The notes under the pieces were generated by a model. The model had not been told where the DNA came from. It worked only from the letters and a program-made list of their open reading frames with translations, and ran no database searches. DNA of 64,000 nt from NCBI RefSeq assembly GCF_022539315.1, contig NC_066326.1:10556601-10620600 (forward strand). The letters are read 5' to 3'. This document shows, in pieces, positions 40,930 to 53,465 of this stretch; position 1 is the first letter of the stretch, and every line of letters begins with the position of its first letter. The position numbers and the translations under genes were made by a program. Source of the DNA: Serinus canaria (Eukaryota; Chordata; Aves; Passeriformes; Fringillidae).

Positions 40930-41130
40930 AAGATAATAACACAAATAAAGAAATAACATTTTAAAAACCCACCATAACCCTGAAATCTTCATTAATTATG
41001 AATTTTGCATGGCAACTGTTACTAAGAGAGTCTCCTCTGAAACTGATGTTCAAAGAACTTCATATCAAATCTTCAAACAGTTGAGAAGGTTCAAGCTACA
41101 AAGTCGAAACATCTGTTGCTTTCCATGCAT
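40930..41130. promoter_or_regulatory. AT-rich candidate regulatory element
   Basis: It contains TTCATTAATTATGAATTTTG, whose core ATTCATTAATTATGAAT-like text is near-palindromic, and an AT-rich continuation to about 41330. A homeodomain-dimer-type site is possible. Confidence 0.3.
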
Positions 41131-42565
41131 TTTTCAATGGGGAGATCAGAGAGGAGGAAAAAAGTGTACAAAATAATCCTGGTTCTGCTCTATTATTTAA
41201 ATACAATGACGGTCTATGATATACACTCTGTGCAGAGAGAGAAAAAAATGAAGTCAGAATGGTATATAGTTCTACCTACTGGAGCCAAAAATATAATATA
41301 CTTCAATTTGCTTTAAATTTAGCCCTTCTGGGAGACACTGTATTAACAGCCCTTGGGGATGAAGACTAAAATAAGAAAAGAAGGGCAACTTCTCCAGCAG
41401 AAACAATGAACTGACAGTCCCATCCCTCCTCCCAGTGCCATGCAAAGCCTGGCTGTAATGAGAAAGTTTGGAGTTAAGGCTATGGGATGCACCTCCCAAA
41501 GACATTTATGCCACCTCTCTTCATCCCTGCAGCCAGCAGGGAACAAGAAGAAAGGATTGTCCTCCCTGCCTGTGGGAAGCACCAAGCAGGCAGGACCATC
41601 TCCTGAATCAGCCTGCAAAACATTCTCCCTGCACTCAGCTTTTTGCCCTAAGGGCAGGAAGAAATCAAGAAACTGCTGCCTCTTCACACCTGATCAGTTC
41701 CATCTAGTGAGGTCTTCACTAGACCCAGCTATGGCATTTTTCAAACTTTTCATTTGAGAAAAAATAGCATCATTTTAGCCCAAACCAAACCTTTCAAGCA
41801 ACAAAAAAAAAAAAAACCAACTTTCCCAATTTTTTTCCAAGACTTTGCAAAATATTTGGTGTCACACAGGATCGATGTTGCTTTCAGTATAACACTGACA
41901 TTTTTTTGTTGAACAGTGAGAGGAAATTTCTAACAACACTTGGATTGAAGACCTCAATCCAACACTCAGCACAGCAGCCTCTCACCACAGTACCCTCGGG
42001 AACCCGACTCAGAGGTCCCTGCACTTGTGGTGTTTCCACAGCTTTCCCTGGAGCCCTGAGCATTGCTGAATCATAGGACTGATCCCTGAGGAGAGAGCCT
42101 TTCTTTAAATGGGAAAACTGATGTCAGCTTTCAGACCATGTGCTTTTGGTTAGTGCTGCTCCTCTGAGAGTTAATGTTGGAAGAAACCTGGTCTGCCACA
42201 GGTAGGTTCATCCAATGCCAGGAACCAAGATTAATTAACAAACTTCAAGTGAAGAGCTGGACATCAAGGACATCTGTAACATGAGGCTGGGAACAGTTTC
42301 CTGGCTCCCTGCACCAGGTCACTGTTGTCACAGACACCATGATATATTATCCTCTAATAAACATAAAACTCAAAGCTTTGGTTCAAATCCCCCAAAAATG
42401 TAGGTGGAATGAGGCGTGAGAGAGAAACTGAGCGGCTCCCAGAAGCCTTGTGAACCAGAAATTTGTGTCCAAACCCTCCTCCTGCCTCAGACCCACCAAA
42501 ACTTTCCTCAAGACACAGTCTTCTCCTACTACCGTGGCAAAGGTGAGAGCTTCCCACACTCATCC

Positions 42566-42617
42566 CTTCCAGTAGAAAGACACCTTCCAGTAGAAAGGAA
42601 ACTCTTCCAGTAGAAAG
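42566..42617. repeat. Three spaced copies of CTTCCAGTAGAAAG
   Basis: Exact 14-bp copies at 42566-42579, 42584-42597 and 42604-42617, with periods of 18 and 20 bp and different spacers. It is a short local amplification. Confidence 0.95.
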
Positions 42618-44081
42618 GTGTCAAGCCCCTCCAAAAAGGGTTTTTCTGCACCCAGAACCTTCTTTCAGCCTCTGATCATTTGGAGGCAGCTGAGAAATGT
42701 ATCTGCTGCGTGCTCCATGAGGGCAGGGATGAATTATAAAATGCTGCTCCTGAAGGCATGCAAAATGTCCTAGTGGCAGCCTCACTGAGCTCCTGGCCAT
42801 CCTTTTCTTTCTGTGTAATTTGTCATTTCAATTTGGGCCCCAACAGTTCAACAGCCCTTGAGGCTTGGATGGGTCAGAAAGATCAGAACAGGAGAAGGAA
42901 CATGGAATTAACATTTTCAAAGAGCTCTGTTCCAGCAGCTTTCCCAGCTCCATCTCATCCAGACCCACCTGGGCCCCCAGGCAGCTCCTGCCCTGTGAAT
43001 CCCATCAGGTTTTGCTGGGTCCTGCCTGTGCAGCCAGCCAGGAGCAGTCAGAAGTGAAGGCTGAAACCAGTGCAGAAATTCCCTCCTCCCCAGGCAGTGC
43101 ATTTCAATTACCACAGCATGGGCTTCCAAGGATTTATCAAACTAGGCCTATAAAGAAAATTGAATAATCTTGTGCTTCAGACCTATAAAATTTAAGTATT
43201 ATACTTGAAAGTACAGTGACAAAGTAATAGAGATGGAGAGTGAAGGGAAGGAGTGAGGAGATCAACCAGCTCCTTGTTCATGTGTTGTAAGCAAACCCCT
43301 GGCTCTGAGGTGCCCCTCCATCATGGGAAGCCTCAGGGCACATCCAGCTGTGAGACTGCATGATCAGGATGGAAAGCTGATAAACTCTAAGGTATAAAGG
43401 TGCTTGATCACCCATTTTGTCCAAGACTATTTCCCTCACTGCTGAAACTTCAGGCATCTCCAAAAACTAAAGAGTGCCGGGGGAAGTTGGAGATAACTGA
43501 GACCTGGAGTTATATGTCCTTCCAAAAACAGCATCTGTGAGCAATCTTGTCTCCACCTCTCTGCTGAGCAGGACCAGTAGAAAAGGGATTATACTGCAAC
43601 AAGGAAGGAAAAACATACTGAGTGGAGGGAGTCCTGTTGCACATTGCTGCTGATGAGTGCAAACATACAGCTGTTCCTGAAAAAGGAGTTAGGGGAATAT
43701 CACACCACAGTTTAGGATGAGGAGAACACTCATGCATTGGGCAGGTCCAACATGAGGTCTTGCCTGATACTAAATCACATGAAAATTGAGATGCCAGGCA
43801 ACATGAAACACAGCCACACCAACAACCCTGGCTCTTTGGGAGTTCTTCTGCTCTACCCAGTTCTCCACACCAAAGATCCTTCTTTTTAACTCCATCCCTG
43901 ACTGTAACACTAATTCTCAACCAGGGTTGTCTTCCCATACATATTGATATTAAAAATGACCACAGGTTCCTCCCCACAATGGTGTCCTGTCCTTCTCCCT
44001 TTCATTCAAAGGGACCTCACAAATCTTGGCCACTGTAACAACATAGTACTGGGATTAACTACAAACACCTCCTCCCTCTAG

Positions 44082-44119
44082 AAAAAAAAAAAAAAAAAAA
44101 AAACCAAAAAAAAAAAAAA
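44082..44119. repeat. Poly-A runs of 22 and 14 bases
   Basis: Two A runs separated by CC at 44104-44105. No recognisable retrocopy precedes them. Confidence 0.95.
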
Positions 44120-45219
44120 CCTTACCCTGACAGTGCTATTTTCATTGTTTGGTAGGAACAATGGTAGGAACAGTGCTCCAAGTTTTGCTTTCTCAGTTCA
44201 GTCCCTGCCCTTCATCAATCCCTTGCAAACTACACTACCTCTGGAAACAGACAACCTGGAGTGATCATCCAGACAGGATCTGTAACCTCAAATGAGCAGC
44301 AAACTACAGAAAGGGCTGAACTTCTTGGCTCTGCCTCCATCCTACCTCTCCAACACTTAGGTGATCCAGGAGCATTAATCCAAGAAATGTATCCATAAAT
44401 CCCTCTCTCTGTCTCCTCCCTAACACAAACACTTCTCTACATCTTGTATTTCTAGCTGGTAATTCTGGAGTAGCCTGCTCAGATACCAAAACTGATAACA
44501 TATGTTGAGCCAGCCCATGGAACATGCAGTCCTTCCACTCCAGCAAGCCCCATTATGGCCTGAAGCCCTGTCCCTTGACAGGACACCAGCTGAGGGCCAC
44601 CTTTCCACCCAGGTGGGACACATGCCCAACCTTCCACTTCACAGCATGGGGAGTTTCCCCTGCTAAATCAGCACCCAGGTCTGGGAGGTGGTGCAGGGTG
44701 GTAAAATCATACAACCAGCCCTTCAGAAAATTAAAAATAATTATCCAGCCTATTAATCTACCCCTGTGATTTCCCATCACAGTTAAACCCCTCTGGCCAT
44801 CATCTGGAGCTCAAGAAGACACCAGACCCCTCTTCCTTGCTTATTATTTACTCTCCACTCTCTGCTTTTCTTCTGCCCCAGTGACTCCACTGTTCACACA
44901 TCCCTGCTCTGCCTTTAACCCCGTTTTCATTTAGGGTCTGATTAACTCTTGATGCTGAAGGTTTTCACTACCAAAAGGCTTTGTTTCCATGGTAACTCCT
45001 GGGGGGGATTATTCAAACCAATGGGTCCAGCTAGCACAGGGTCAGCAGGATGGAGGAACCCCCAGGGATGCTCAAGTCCTGCTCCCCAGTGGTGACAGTG
45101 CCTCCTCCCACCACCAATTACTGCAGATGAGAGCTGAAATCCCACTGCCTCCTTTAACTCTCTCTGTGTTAGCACTGGCTCATGGACATTTTTGTTCTTC
45201 CCTTTTTTTGCACCATGTG

Positions 45220-45335
45220 TCACTAATTTTACTCATTTTCTGAGTTTGTCTAGAATAGTAAAAGATTTGATTAGAGTGTTCCCGGTTTTAATTGTAATTA
45301 GGACAGTCATTGTACGAGCTATAAAAGGAAATTGG
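45220..45335. promoter_or_regulatory. Candidate conserved noncoding element
   Basis: It contains GATTTGATTAGAG, TTTAATTGTAATTAGG and TCATTGTACGAGC in a compact stretch. The complex texture and homeodomain cores make it a reasonable enhancer candidate. Confidence 0.3.
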
Positions 45336-46429
45336 GCTACTGCTGAGTGGAAGAGCCCCTGAGAGAATAGGAGCTGCAAAGGGAGAATTTCGTTCATAAA
45401 AAAGGAAAAAAAAAAACCAGTTTGAGGAAGAAATAAAACTCCAGCTCAGGATAGTGTGACAGCCAAAGTAACCCAGGCATCTGGGACCATTCATCAAAGC
45501 ACATGTCCTGGGGATTTCAGTGTTGATTGTGAGTGGCTCCTTCCCCACTGTAACCTTCTGTACAACCTCAGGCCAAACAACTCTGCCCTCATGCCTCAGT
45601 TTCCCCACAGTGACTCATCTGGGTGGTCTGAGCTATTGGCTTATTTTACAGTGTGCATTGTGATCCCCTGTGAAATGGAAGAGGCAACCATTGAAATAAC
45701 CCATCCATCTCCAAACCCTTACCAGCAGACACCTTGCTGGAGGCACCACAGCTGCTGAGGGACAGCACCTGGAGCAAGGGGACAGGAGATGCCCCTGGCT
45801 GCCATCCAGGTCCCCAGGATGGACACTGGACATATCTGCTTTTTTCCAGCAGAGGGAGGGAAAGGCCCATTGAAGCCCATGGCAACGGGGTTACTGCTGG
45901 GAAGAGCCCCCAGAAACAGCACATGCAGTGGCATATCAGTCACCACTGAAATGCACCCAGAGAAGTGCAACTCCCCCACACACAGATAGCATCACCCCAG
46001 GGTTTGCCAGCCCAGGGTGACCTTGCAGGCCACCTGTGTCAGAAATGGGGTGGTGAACCACCAAACCACTGAGGAGCACAGAAACAGGCAAGATGCCTGC
46101 AGTGATGTTTCTCAGCTGACTTCACTCTATGGAAAAAGTGTTCCTGACAGTCATGGCCAAGAATCCCAGTGGTCATGGTCTCCAGACTGGTCACTGCACC
46201 CCACTGCCACCCCCTCTAAAGGGGGACCCTCTGGAAAGGGGCAGCTGGCAGTGCCCAGAGCCATGTCACCTGCCCTCTGCCCCACAGCTCTGCAGGGGGG
46301 CAGATTGCTGAGCCTGAGCTGTCAATCTGGTGCAATAAAACTTGAGACAAATCAATTTTCCCCCTTCCCCCTTCTCTAATTCCACCAGGGGAGACAGTCT
46401 TTTTCCTGAAGCAATAATTTGCCTCAGTT
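45336..46429. other. Intergenic DNA, no gene recognised
   Basis: Ordinary composition with short chance frames only. Confidence 0.7.
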
Positions 46430-47110
46430 AAAAAAACCCCACACAGTGGTGCTCTGCTCATGGCACATTAATGTGTATCAGCCATCGCCTGCCACCTCCT
46501 AATGATCCCACCTCCGATCCGTGCCCAAAACTGTGGGCTTTTTACCACTACATTTAAAGCAAAGAGCAAACATAAACCAGAGCCTCCCAGCATGGCTGTG
46601 ATTTTCATTAGTCCAGGCAGGGAGAGAAAGGGGTTGCTGCTCTGCTCAGCCCTTACTGCCTTCAAAATTTATGGATTTTCTTTTTTTTTTTCCCCTCTTC
46701 CTAGCAGCTCAGAAGAAACTTAATCATCACCTCTGAGGGGGAAGAAACCCCCCGTGGTAACCTTCAACTTGCAGGGTCACATGATGCTGCTCTGGCCTTT
46801 CCTATGCAATGTCTGAAGACAGCACATGGCCTGGCACTTGCAGCCCATGTTAATGCTCCAGCTGGATTTTAATTTATATTCTATTTTGTTCTATTAATAT
46901 ATGCAGTTCTCAATTTTATATATACATTTAGATTAGAGACTATAGATTATATATATATAGATATCTCATGTGTGAGAAATAAAGCTTCTCTCCCATGGAA
47001 AGTGGCTGCTTGAGGACCTGGCAGATCCCTGTCCTGCAGGATTACAGAGCTCAGGGGGCAATTATGGACAGCCCAATTAGCCCAGCTAATTGCTCCCTTT
47101 ATTTTTGGGT
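46430..47110. promoter_or_regulatory. AT-rich candidate regulatory region
   Basis: It has AT-rich blocks separated by a T run near 46680-46692. The block 46865-46985 contains (AT)n-like sequence, and 47060-47105 reads CAATTATGG, CCAATTAGCCC and GCTAATTGC. An AATAAA at about 46977-46982 on the plus strand has no recognisable transcript upstream. Confidence 0.25.
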
Positions 47111-48173
47111 TTCTGGGCCATGGGGCAGCAGCATAAGGACCAGGACTGCCCAGGGTGATGGTGCAGGAGAGGAAGGGGAGGTGCAGGTGGCCACTGCTGG
47201 AGTTTGGAGACGGTGGGCAAGGGAGCTGCTCCTGCTGACCTTTAGGCTAAACCTGAAAAGGAGGATGAATCTATAGCCACTTTTAAGGACTCTGGGTTTC
47301 TGAGCACACCAGTGGTGAAACCAGAAGCAAATACACACTGAGGGACATCAGTGACAGGCCAAAGAGGGGTTGAACCTGCAAGCTAAGCACTCATTTCTTT
47401 CTGGAGCAAAGCTCATGAAAGGCAGGAGGAGCTTTACTGACAGACACTGGCACCAGCATGTGGCTGTTCACAGCTGTGCCTAGGGAGATGAGTGTGTCCC
47501 TATGCTGCAGGCTGTGGGTCCCCATGTCCCACACCCACCACAGCTGAGGTGACATGTGACACTGAGCACGCAGTTCTGCAGGAGCAGAGCCACCATCTGC
47601 ATGCCCTGGCCCTCACTACATGTGTAAGGATTATACAGAGACCCAAAGGCAGCACAGCATCACCTCCCAGAGCAGGAGGACAAGGAGGTGCCCAGGGAAA
47701 GTACAAAACCACAGTGCTGGTGAGGGATAGAGGCTCTACAGAGAGCCTGAGATGAGACCTTCAGACCCCACACAGGCACCCTGGGATGTGCCACTCACCT
47801 GGAGGCCAAGTTTGGATGAGATGATGGCAAGGGGGTTTCCAAGAGCCCCAGGTCAGCTAGGGAGGCACAGGGAGGGCTGCCTCCACCTCCACAGCCCAGC
47901 CAGCTCCAGACACAGGAGGCTGCTGCAGATTTGCTGGATTAGCAGCATCCCAGGTGGCAGCGGTGTATGTTATTGCTGGAAGGTTCACTTCTTATCATTT
48001 AATCAAACAAAGTGCATTTGTGGATTACACCATCATTTTCAGGCCATGATAATCTTTTCCTGGTTAGCTCTGCTCTAGGACTGAGGAGGCAAACAAAGAC
48101 ATTTGTAGCTGTTGTTGGAGGCCCTGGCTTCCTGCCAGAAGCTCTTACTCCTTGGGAAAACTGGTGCAATTTA

Positions 48174-48241
48174 AAATAAATAAATATCTAGTATTTCACC
48201 ATCACCCTGGTGATGGTGAAATACTAGATATTTATTTATTT
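48174..48241. repeat. Perfect inverted repeat, 33-bp arms, 2-nt spacer
   Basis: Arms 48174-48206 and 48209-48241 are exact reverse complements around CT at 48207-48208. The outer parts are AAAT/ATTT repeats; the inner part has unique sequence such as CTAGTATTTCACC. It would form a cruciform or hairpin. The 2-nt loop argues against a microRNA precursor. Local template switching or a fold-back sequencing artefact are both possible. Confidence 0.97.
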
Positions 48242-48655
48242 ACTTATTTATTAGGTCATCCAGGAGGTTTTAAGGTTTTTGTTCCCTGGTAAAATAATAG
48301 AACAATTTTTAAAACAAAAATCCAGCTTGCAAAGGGCTCAGAGTAAAGCACAAGGTGAAGCAAGGTCTCTTCAGGGAGACACCCTCATCTCCATGCCTTG
48401 AAAAAAGCATTGAAAGCTACTTTATATGTGGGACTGACAAATTATTTAAATATAATTTCTGTACCCATCACAGTGCTCACCTGTTTGATGCTCAGCTGCC
48501 ACCTGCTCCCACATGGCCATGAGGATGGTGTTTGGTGCAGCACAAAATTGGGGAAGATGAGGGTCTTCTTCCCACTGCCCTCAATTAAATCCTCCCAGAA
48601 CCTGATCAAAATTTGGTTAAAATGCAGCGTTCTTAAGCATTTGACAGGCTGGTAA

Positions 48656-48669
48656 AATAAAACTTTATT
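48656..48669. terminator. Back-to-back poly(A) signals on both strands
   Basis: AATAAA on the plus strand (48656-48661) and AATAAA on the minus strand (48669-48664) lie two bases apart. They could serve convergent transcripts, but in AT-rich DNA this may be chance. Confidence 0.25.
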
Positions 48670-48689
48670 TTTTTAAGAGAGGAAAACAA

Positions 48690-48780
48690 GATCAAAACAA
48701 TCTTTGTTTTATTGATGCTATGGCAAAAATAGTGGATGTTTAATACCTGCCGATGATGTTCTTGCTGGAGAGAAGGAAAA
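48690..48780 (-). other. Possible terminal exon of an unidentified transcript
   Basis: On the minus strand a pyrimidine tract and TCTTGCAG acceptor (48783-48781) is followed by about 40 bases with a TAA at 48742-48740 in one frame (ending SKNIIGRY). An AATAAA at 48713-48708 and U/GU-rich sequence follow. A second AATAAA lies at 48669-48664. This is the layout of a short last exon, or of an extra-distal PLXNA1 poly(A) site with a chance acceptor. I cannot identify a protein or upstream exon, so it may be noncoding or spurious. Confidence 0.25.
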
Positions 48781-49218
48781 CTGCAAGAGAAAACATGAAA
48801 AACATCCAGTTCATACAGACATTAAATGCAGAGAAAATATGTGTTCAGCATCCAGAGTACAATCAGCCCTGCCAGCCCAATCCCTCAGTAGACTGGCCCC
48901 AGGGTAGGAAGAGGCTAAGGAAAGAATAAAAAAACCAAAAAGCAGCCAAATCTGTGTGACTTTGGTCTGTGTGCTGGGGTCCTGCTGAGGAGTCTTGGCC
49001 CTGACCCCACACCCCAGGGATTCACCCCCTCCTCTCTAGGAATGTCTCCCCACACCTGCCACAGCCACTGACCTCACTGAGGAAGGTCCCTATGTGAGGA
49101 GGTGACCATCTGCTGCCCCGGGTTTCTTCTCCTGGTTCTTCACTTTGGGACCCTGCAGAGACTACAATGCAGTTTGGAGATACTGAGAGTTACAGGGTGA
49201 CACAGCTTTAAAGACAAG

Positions 49219-49252
49219 GATCAGGAGCTAGAAAAGATCAGGAGCTAGAAAA
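49219..49252. repeat. 17-bp tandem duplication
   Basis: GATCAGGAGCTAGAAAA occurs twice in direct tandem (49219-49235, 49236-49252). Exact identity suggests a recent slippage or duplication. Confidence 0.95.
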
Positions 49253-49851
49253 GAAGATGCCCCTGCAGCGTGCAGAGCCTGCAGAGACACAACTGCAGCA
49301 TCACCTCAGCACCATGTACTGCCTCCCAAGCACTTGTGCTGTCACCCTGTTATGTCCCATGGGAGGAGGGGCCAGGATGTCCAAGGGGTAGAAGTGAAGC
49401 TGCCTCAGCCCTGGTTGGTTCCCACGGACCTCAGTGAGTGGCAGAAGAGTCAGGCAGGTATCTACCTCTCTGTGTTTGCAGCGTGGCAGGCTCAGCTCCT
49501 CTGCGTCTGATCAGCAGCTCTGAGCAGTTTGAAAGGTGGTGAGTAAAATCAAACTGTTTAAAGCAATTTAACATGAGCCACCCAGGAAAGGGGCTGATGG
49601 GGAAGCCACCCTGTGAGGGTCTAGAGCTCCTTTGGTGGGTGTTAATAACCACACCTCAGGACCCCAACACCCATACATGCACTGCATTGCTGACACACCA
49701 TGATGCTATTTTGAATCACATCTGTCCAGCACAGCCACGGATTTGCCCACTGCTCTCAAAGCTGCCTGCTCCATGCACCCACATCACCCCCAAAAACACA
49801 GGCAAAACACCAGCTTTAGCAAAAATGTTTAATCTCTCCTTGATGCATGTG

Positions 49852-49857
49852 TTTATT
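49852..49857 (-). terminator. Distal poly(A) signal, likely PLXNA1 end
   Basis: AATAAA on the minus strand, preceded by an AU-rich stretch. It is the last canonical signal I see before the sequence becomes ordinary intergenic DNA, apart from the separate pair near 48.7 kb. Cleavage would fall about 10-30 bases further down, near 49825-49842. Confidence 0.5.
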
Positions 49858-51556
49858 TACAAGTACTAAATCTGAAGAACATTAAAATAGGAAATAGCAG
49901 GATATTTACACGATCAAAGGGTGCTTGGCCAGCCACGCTGGCCTGTTGCTTCAAGTCTGAAACAATCACAGAAAGGGAATTAGGACTCCAGAGTGTGATT
50001 CTTTTTTTTCCCCATTTAATTTTCTAAAACTATCAGAATTCTCTGCCTCTCGCCAGGTCCGCCTTGGGTTTCCCCCTGCTTCCTTAAAGGACAGCTTGTT
50101 GTGCGCTTTGGTCGGGAGCGGGTGAGCCTGAGGGGTCCCCCCACCTGTCCCCCTGCTCTCCGTCCCCAGGCTGGGGCCAGGGACAGCTCTGGGTGTGACA
50201 TGGGGCTCCTGCTAGGGGGGACACTGCCAGGCTGGACTGCACATTTTTTAACCCCAAACTGAAGTGAAAGGCAACGAGAGCAGGGAGGGCCCCCCTTGCT
50301 CACAGTGGTGGGGGTTCAACCTGCATGGTCCAGCTGCCTCTGGTGGGGGGCCAGAGCAGGAGTGCCCAGAAATGCAGGCTCACAACAAGGGGTGCTTCTC
50401 CATCTCACCCCATTCTGGGGCACGGGCTACACCAGCAGGAAGAGGAGTCTTGTGGATGCTTCCCAGCTTCTCCACACCTTTTCCCCTTCCGAGGCAGGGT
50501 CTGACAGGGCCAGTTCTGACCCCAGTGGGCTGGTCAAGGGGGGGTGGGCAGCTGCCTGGCACAGTTAAGGATGCTGGGCATCATGCGAAAGGCAAAGGTA
50601 GCACCAAGAAGTGCCAGAGGCTGCGGGCAGCACTGCAGTGCCCACCTCACTGACCAGCACCCTCCCTGTTAGGGGCAGCAAGGGGACCCCCAAGCAGTGG
50701 AGAGCTGCTGGGGCATCCTTCAGTAGAGCAAACCACAGACACCCTAAAGCTCTCCAGGAGGAAGCCAACGAGAACTCATCCCAAGGATCACACTGCAGGC
50801 AGTCAGCATCACCAGGGGGCTGGAAGAGCCAGGTCACAGCACAAGGGGAGCCCAGAAAGCAGAGCCACACCATGGCACTGCCAGCCTGCCCAGCATAACC
50901 TCCCCAGGAGCCTCTCTGCTGCCCAAATCCATCTCAGACACACCATGGCCAAAAACTCATCTGTCCCTCCAGGCTGTCTGAGGGAGCACCCACAGCACTG
51001 GTGCTGGGAAAGCTACAGGCTAACAGACCTCAGCAATTAACAGTGCTTCCAGCCCTCTGTGTCAAAAGGGAAATTTTCAGGGAGGTGTTCTTAGAAACAC
51101 ATCTCCATCCCCTCTCAACCACCAAAAAACCCATTGGCTGCCCCAACAGCAACCAAAGCTCCCCAGGACACTCTTACCAGTGCAACAGGGAGAACCCACT
51201 CCGGTCCTGGACAGAGACCCCAAAGCCATCGCTCCCCTTCCATCACACTGCAGCGATCACCGATGCATTGCCGCCATCCTCCAGGCCACTTCCAGGACCT
51301 CCACCAGCACCACGCAGCCAGCAATGCCACGAGGAAGAAGTTTTGCACCAAAGGGAGCTGCAGGCACCCCTCCACCCCATCACAGCAGCAGTGAATCCTA
51401 CAAAGGGACCCCCAGAGGGTTCTGTCCCACCAGAGCACCCAGAGAGATGCTGGCAGCCAGCATTGGCCCCAGCACAGGGCACACAGCTGTCCTTTAAGGC
51501 TCTCCAAGTACCACATTTGAGATGTGAACCTCTAAAGTCTTTCTTTTTGCTGTTTC

Positions 51557-51575
51557 TTTTTTTTTTTTTTTTTTT
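51557..51575. repeat. Poly-T run, 19 bases
   Basis: An uninterrupted T run on the plus strand, an internal A run in the PLXNA1 UTR on the minus strand. It could prime oligo-dT internally and mimic a transcript end. Confidence 0.9.
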
Positions 51576-52184
51576 GGACAAGAAAGTGGCAAAATAATTT
51601 CAAATTAAAAAAAATAGGTAACAGGTCTAAACAAACCTCTAATATTCAATACTCGCAGTTTCTTTGTTTTATGGATTTTTTTCTTCTGTTTCTTAAAAAG
51701 ATCAACTCAGACTAAAATCTAGCACAGTCATGCAACAGCCCACAGCTCTCAGAAATCCAGCGACAGCTCAGGGTTCGTAGGTTTGGAAAACAATTATAAA
51801 TTCTTTTTCAAACAGTTTTGCTGTTGTGGTTGGATTCTTTTGTCGTCTTTTTTTTTTTTCTTTTCTTTTTTTTTAATCAGCATCTTCTCTCCTTTCCCTC
51901 CTTATTAAAACAAAACAAAACCAAACAAAATTACAACATAATGAGTGATGTGCAGGCTTCAAACGGTTGTTCTGCATGGTGAGAAAGGCTTGGAAGTTCC
52001 TTCCACACCATTTGGTATCCTTTTTTAATTTTTTTTTTTTTTGCAGTGGGTGTTTGTTTTGTTTTAACTGGCTGTGTAAATTCATCTCATTTTTATATTG
52101 GTTCAATTCTCCTTCAGTTAACTATACAGCACCCCACTGGGGCATGAGAATTAGATTGTAACCACATATATATATATACACACT

Positions 52185-52190
52185 TTTATT
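52185..52190 (-). terminator. Proximal alternative poly(A) signal in PLXNA1 3' UTR
   Basis: AATAAA on the minus strand sits in an A-rich run just before an (AT)n stretch at about 52167-52178. Its use would give a shorter mRNA with a UTR of about 1.9 kb. The U-rich sequence past it is only moderately good as a downstream element. Confidence 0.35.
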
Positions 52191-53465
52191 ATTTTTTTTT
52201 AATTAAAAACTTCATTATTTCTCCCTCTCCCCCCCTTAAATTGCAATTTAAGGGAATGGACAGAAATCAGCTGGGCTTCTCTCCACTTGGATTTCGACAG
52301 CCATCCGCTCCTGGCAGAGTGTGGCCCCATGTGCTGTGGCCTGGGCAGTGACAGGAGCTCTCAGTACAGAAAAGGAAAGGGTTTTGCTCTTTTTTTTTGG
52401 AAGTTTTTGGTCACCTGCTGCCATTCAGGGCAGCATTCAGCACCTTTTCATCTCTGGAAAGCACAAACCCACAAGGAACTGACATTTCCAAGGGGGAAGC
52501 TGAGGGAGAGACCTCAGGTCTCCAGCGAAGCTCCGTCAGGGCAGAGGCAGCGGAGGGGAGATGGGTGACAGCAAGGAGAGAAAGGGGGAGAAAGAAGGAA
52601 TAGACAGAGAAAGAAAGGTCAGTCTTGGGTGGAAGGTCCTGCACATGTTTGGGCTCCCCAGGTGGAAGAGCAGGTGACAGCCCCATGGCAGCCAGAATCC
52701 CAGTCCCTGCATGGGCTGGGAGGGGGATCCCAGTCAGGAGAGCAGAGGAGCTGCCTCTCCTTTCACTGGGGATCTGGTCTCTTCCCCTGCATCAGCACAA
52801 AAAGGTGATGGGCAAAAATAAACGTAAAGGGGCTTTGTTAAGATGGCTCCAGTGCCAAAGAATCTGACACAAAAAGCCAGGCTGGCTCTGCATCAACCCT
52901 CCTGACAGCCCCAAAGGCCCCACAGCCATTCTCCACCCCACATCGTCCCAAGACAGGCAGGAGCAGGCAGCACTGCCCAGACCACCCCACGGCCACCGAA
53001 CTGGGAAAACAAGGACAAGCTCAACAAAACACCAACCATCCCTCAGCAATCACCCAGAAAAAGAAAAACCAGCCTTGGGATCTCCCTACCTCTCTGATTT
53101 TGACCTCCGGAACCACTCAGCAGCATTAAAATAACAGCATCTATCCAGCTAACAAAACTCCCAACTTTTTTTTCTTCAGTTCTTTTTTTTTTTTGCACTA
53201 AACAACATTCAAATAAAACATGGCACAGGACATATTTTAGAAATATCAAAGCTCCCTTTCCTGCCCACCCCTAAAGCCCCAACCCTAAATCTCCCCAGCA
53301 TCAGTCCTTTAGCTTATCTCTTAAAATCGTTTTTGTTAGTTTGTTGCAAAAAATTCAGAATATTTTTTCCCCTCCCATTTTTTGTTATAATTTTTTTTTC
53401 CCTTTAAATTAAAAATTTTGTCTCGTGTAAATTGTGCAAATATAGCAGTTAACACTAGTGGCAGA

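Noticed and set aside
48174..48241. The 33-bp hairpin as a microRNA precursor
   Set aside because: A 2-nt loop and perfect pairing over simple AT repeats are unlike a Drosha substrate.
51001..51597. A 198-residue plus-strand open frame
   Set aside because: Antisense to the PLXNA1 3' UTR and ends in a T run; composition driven.
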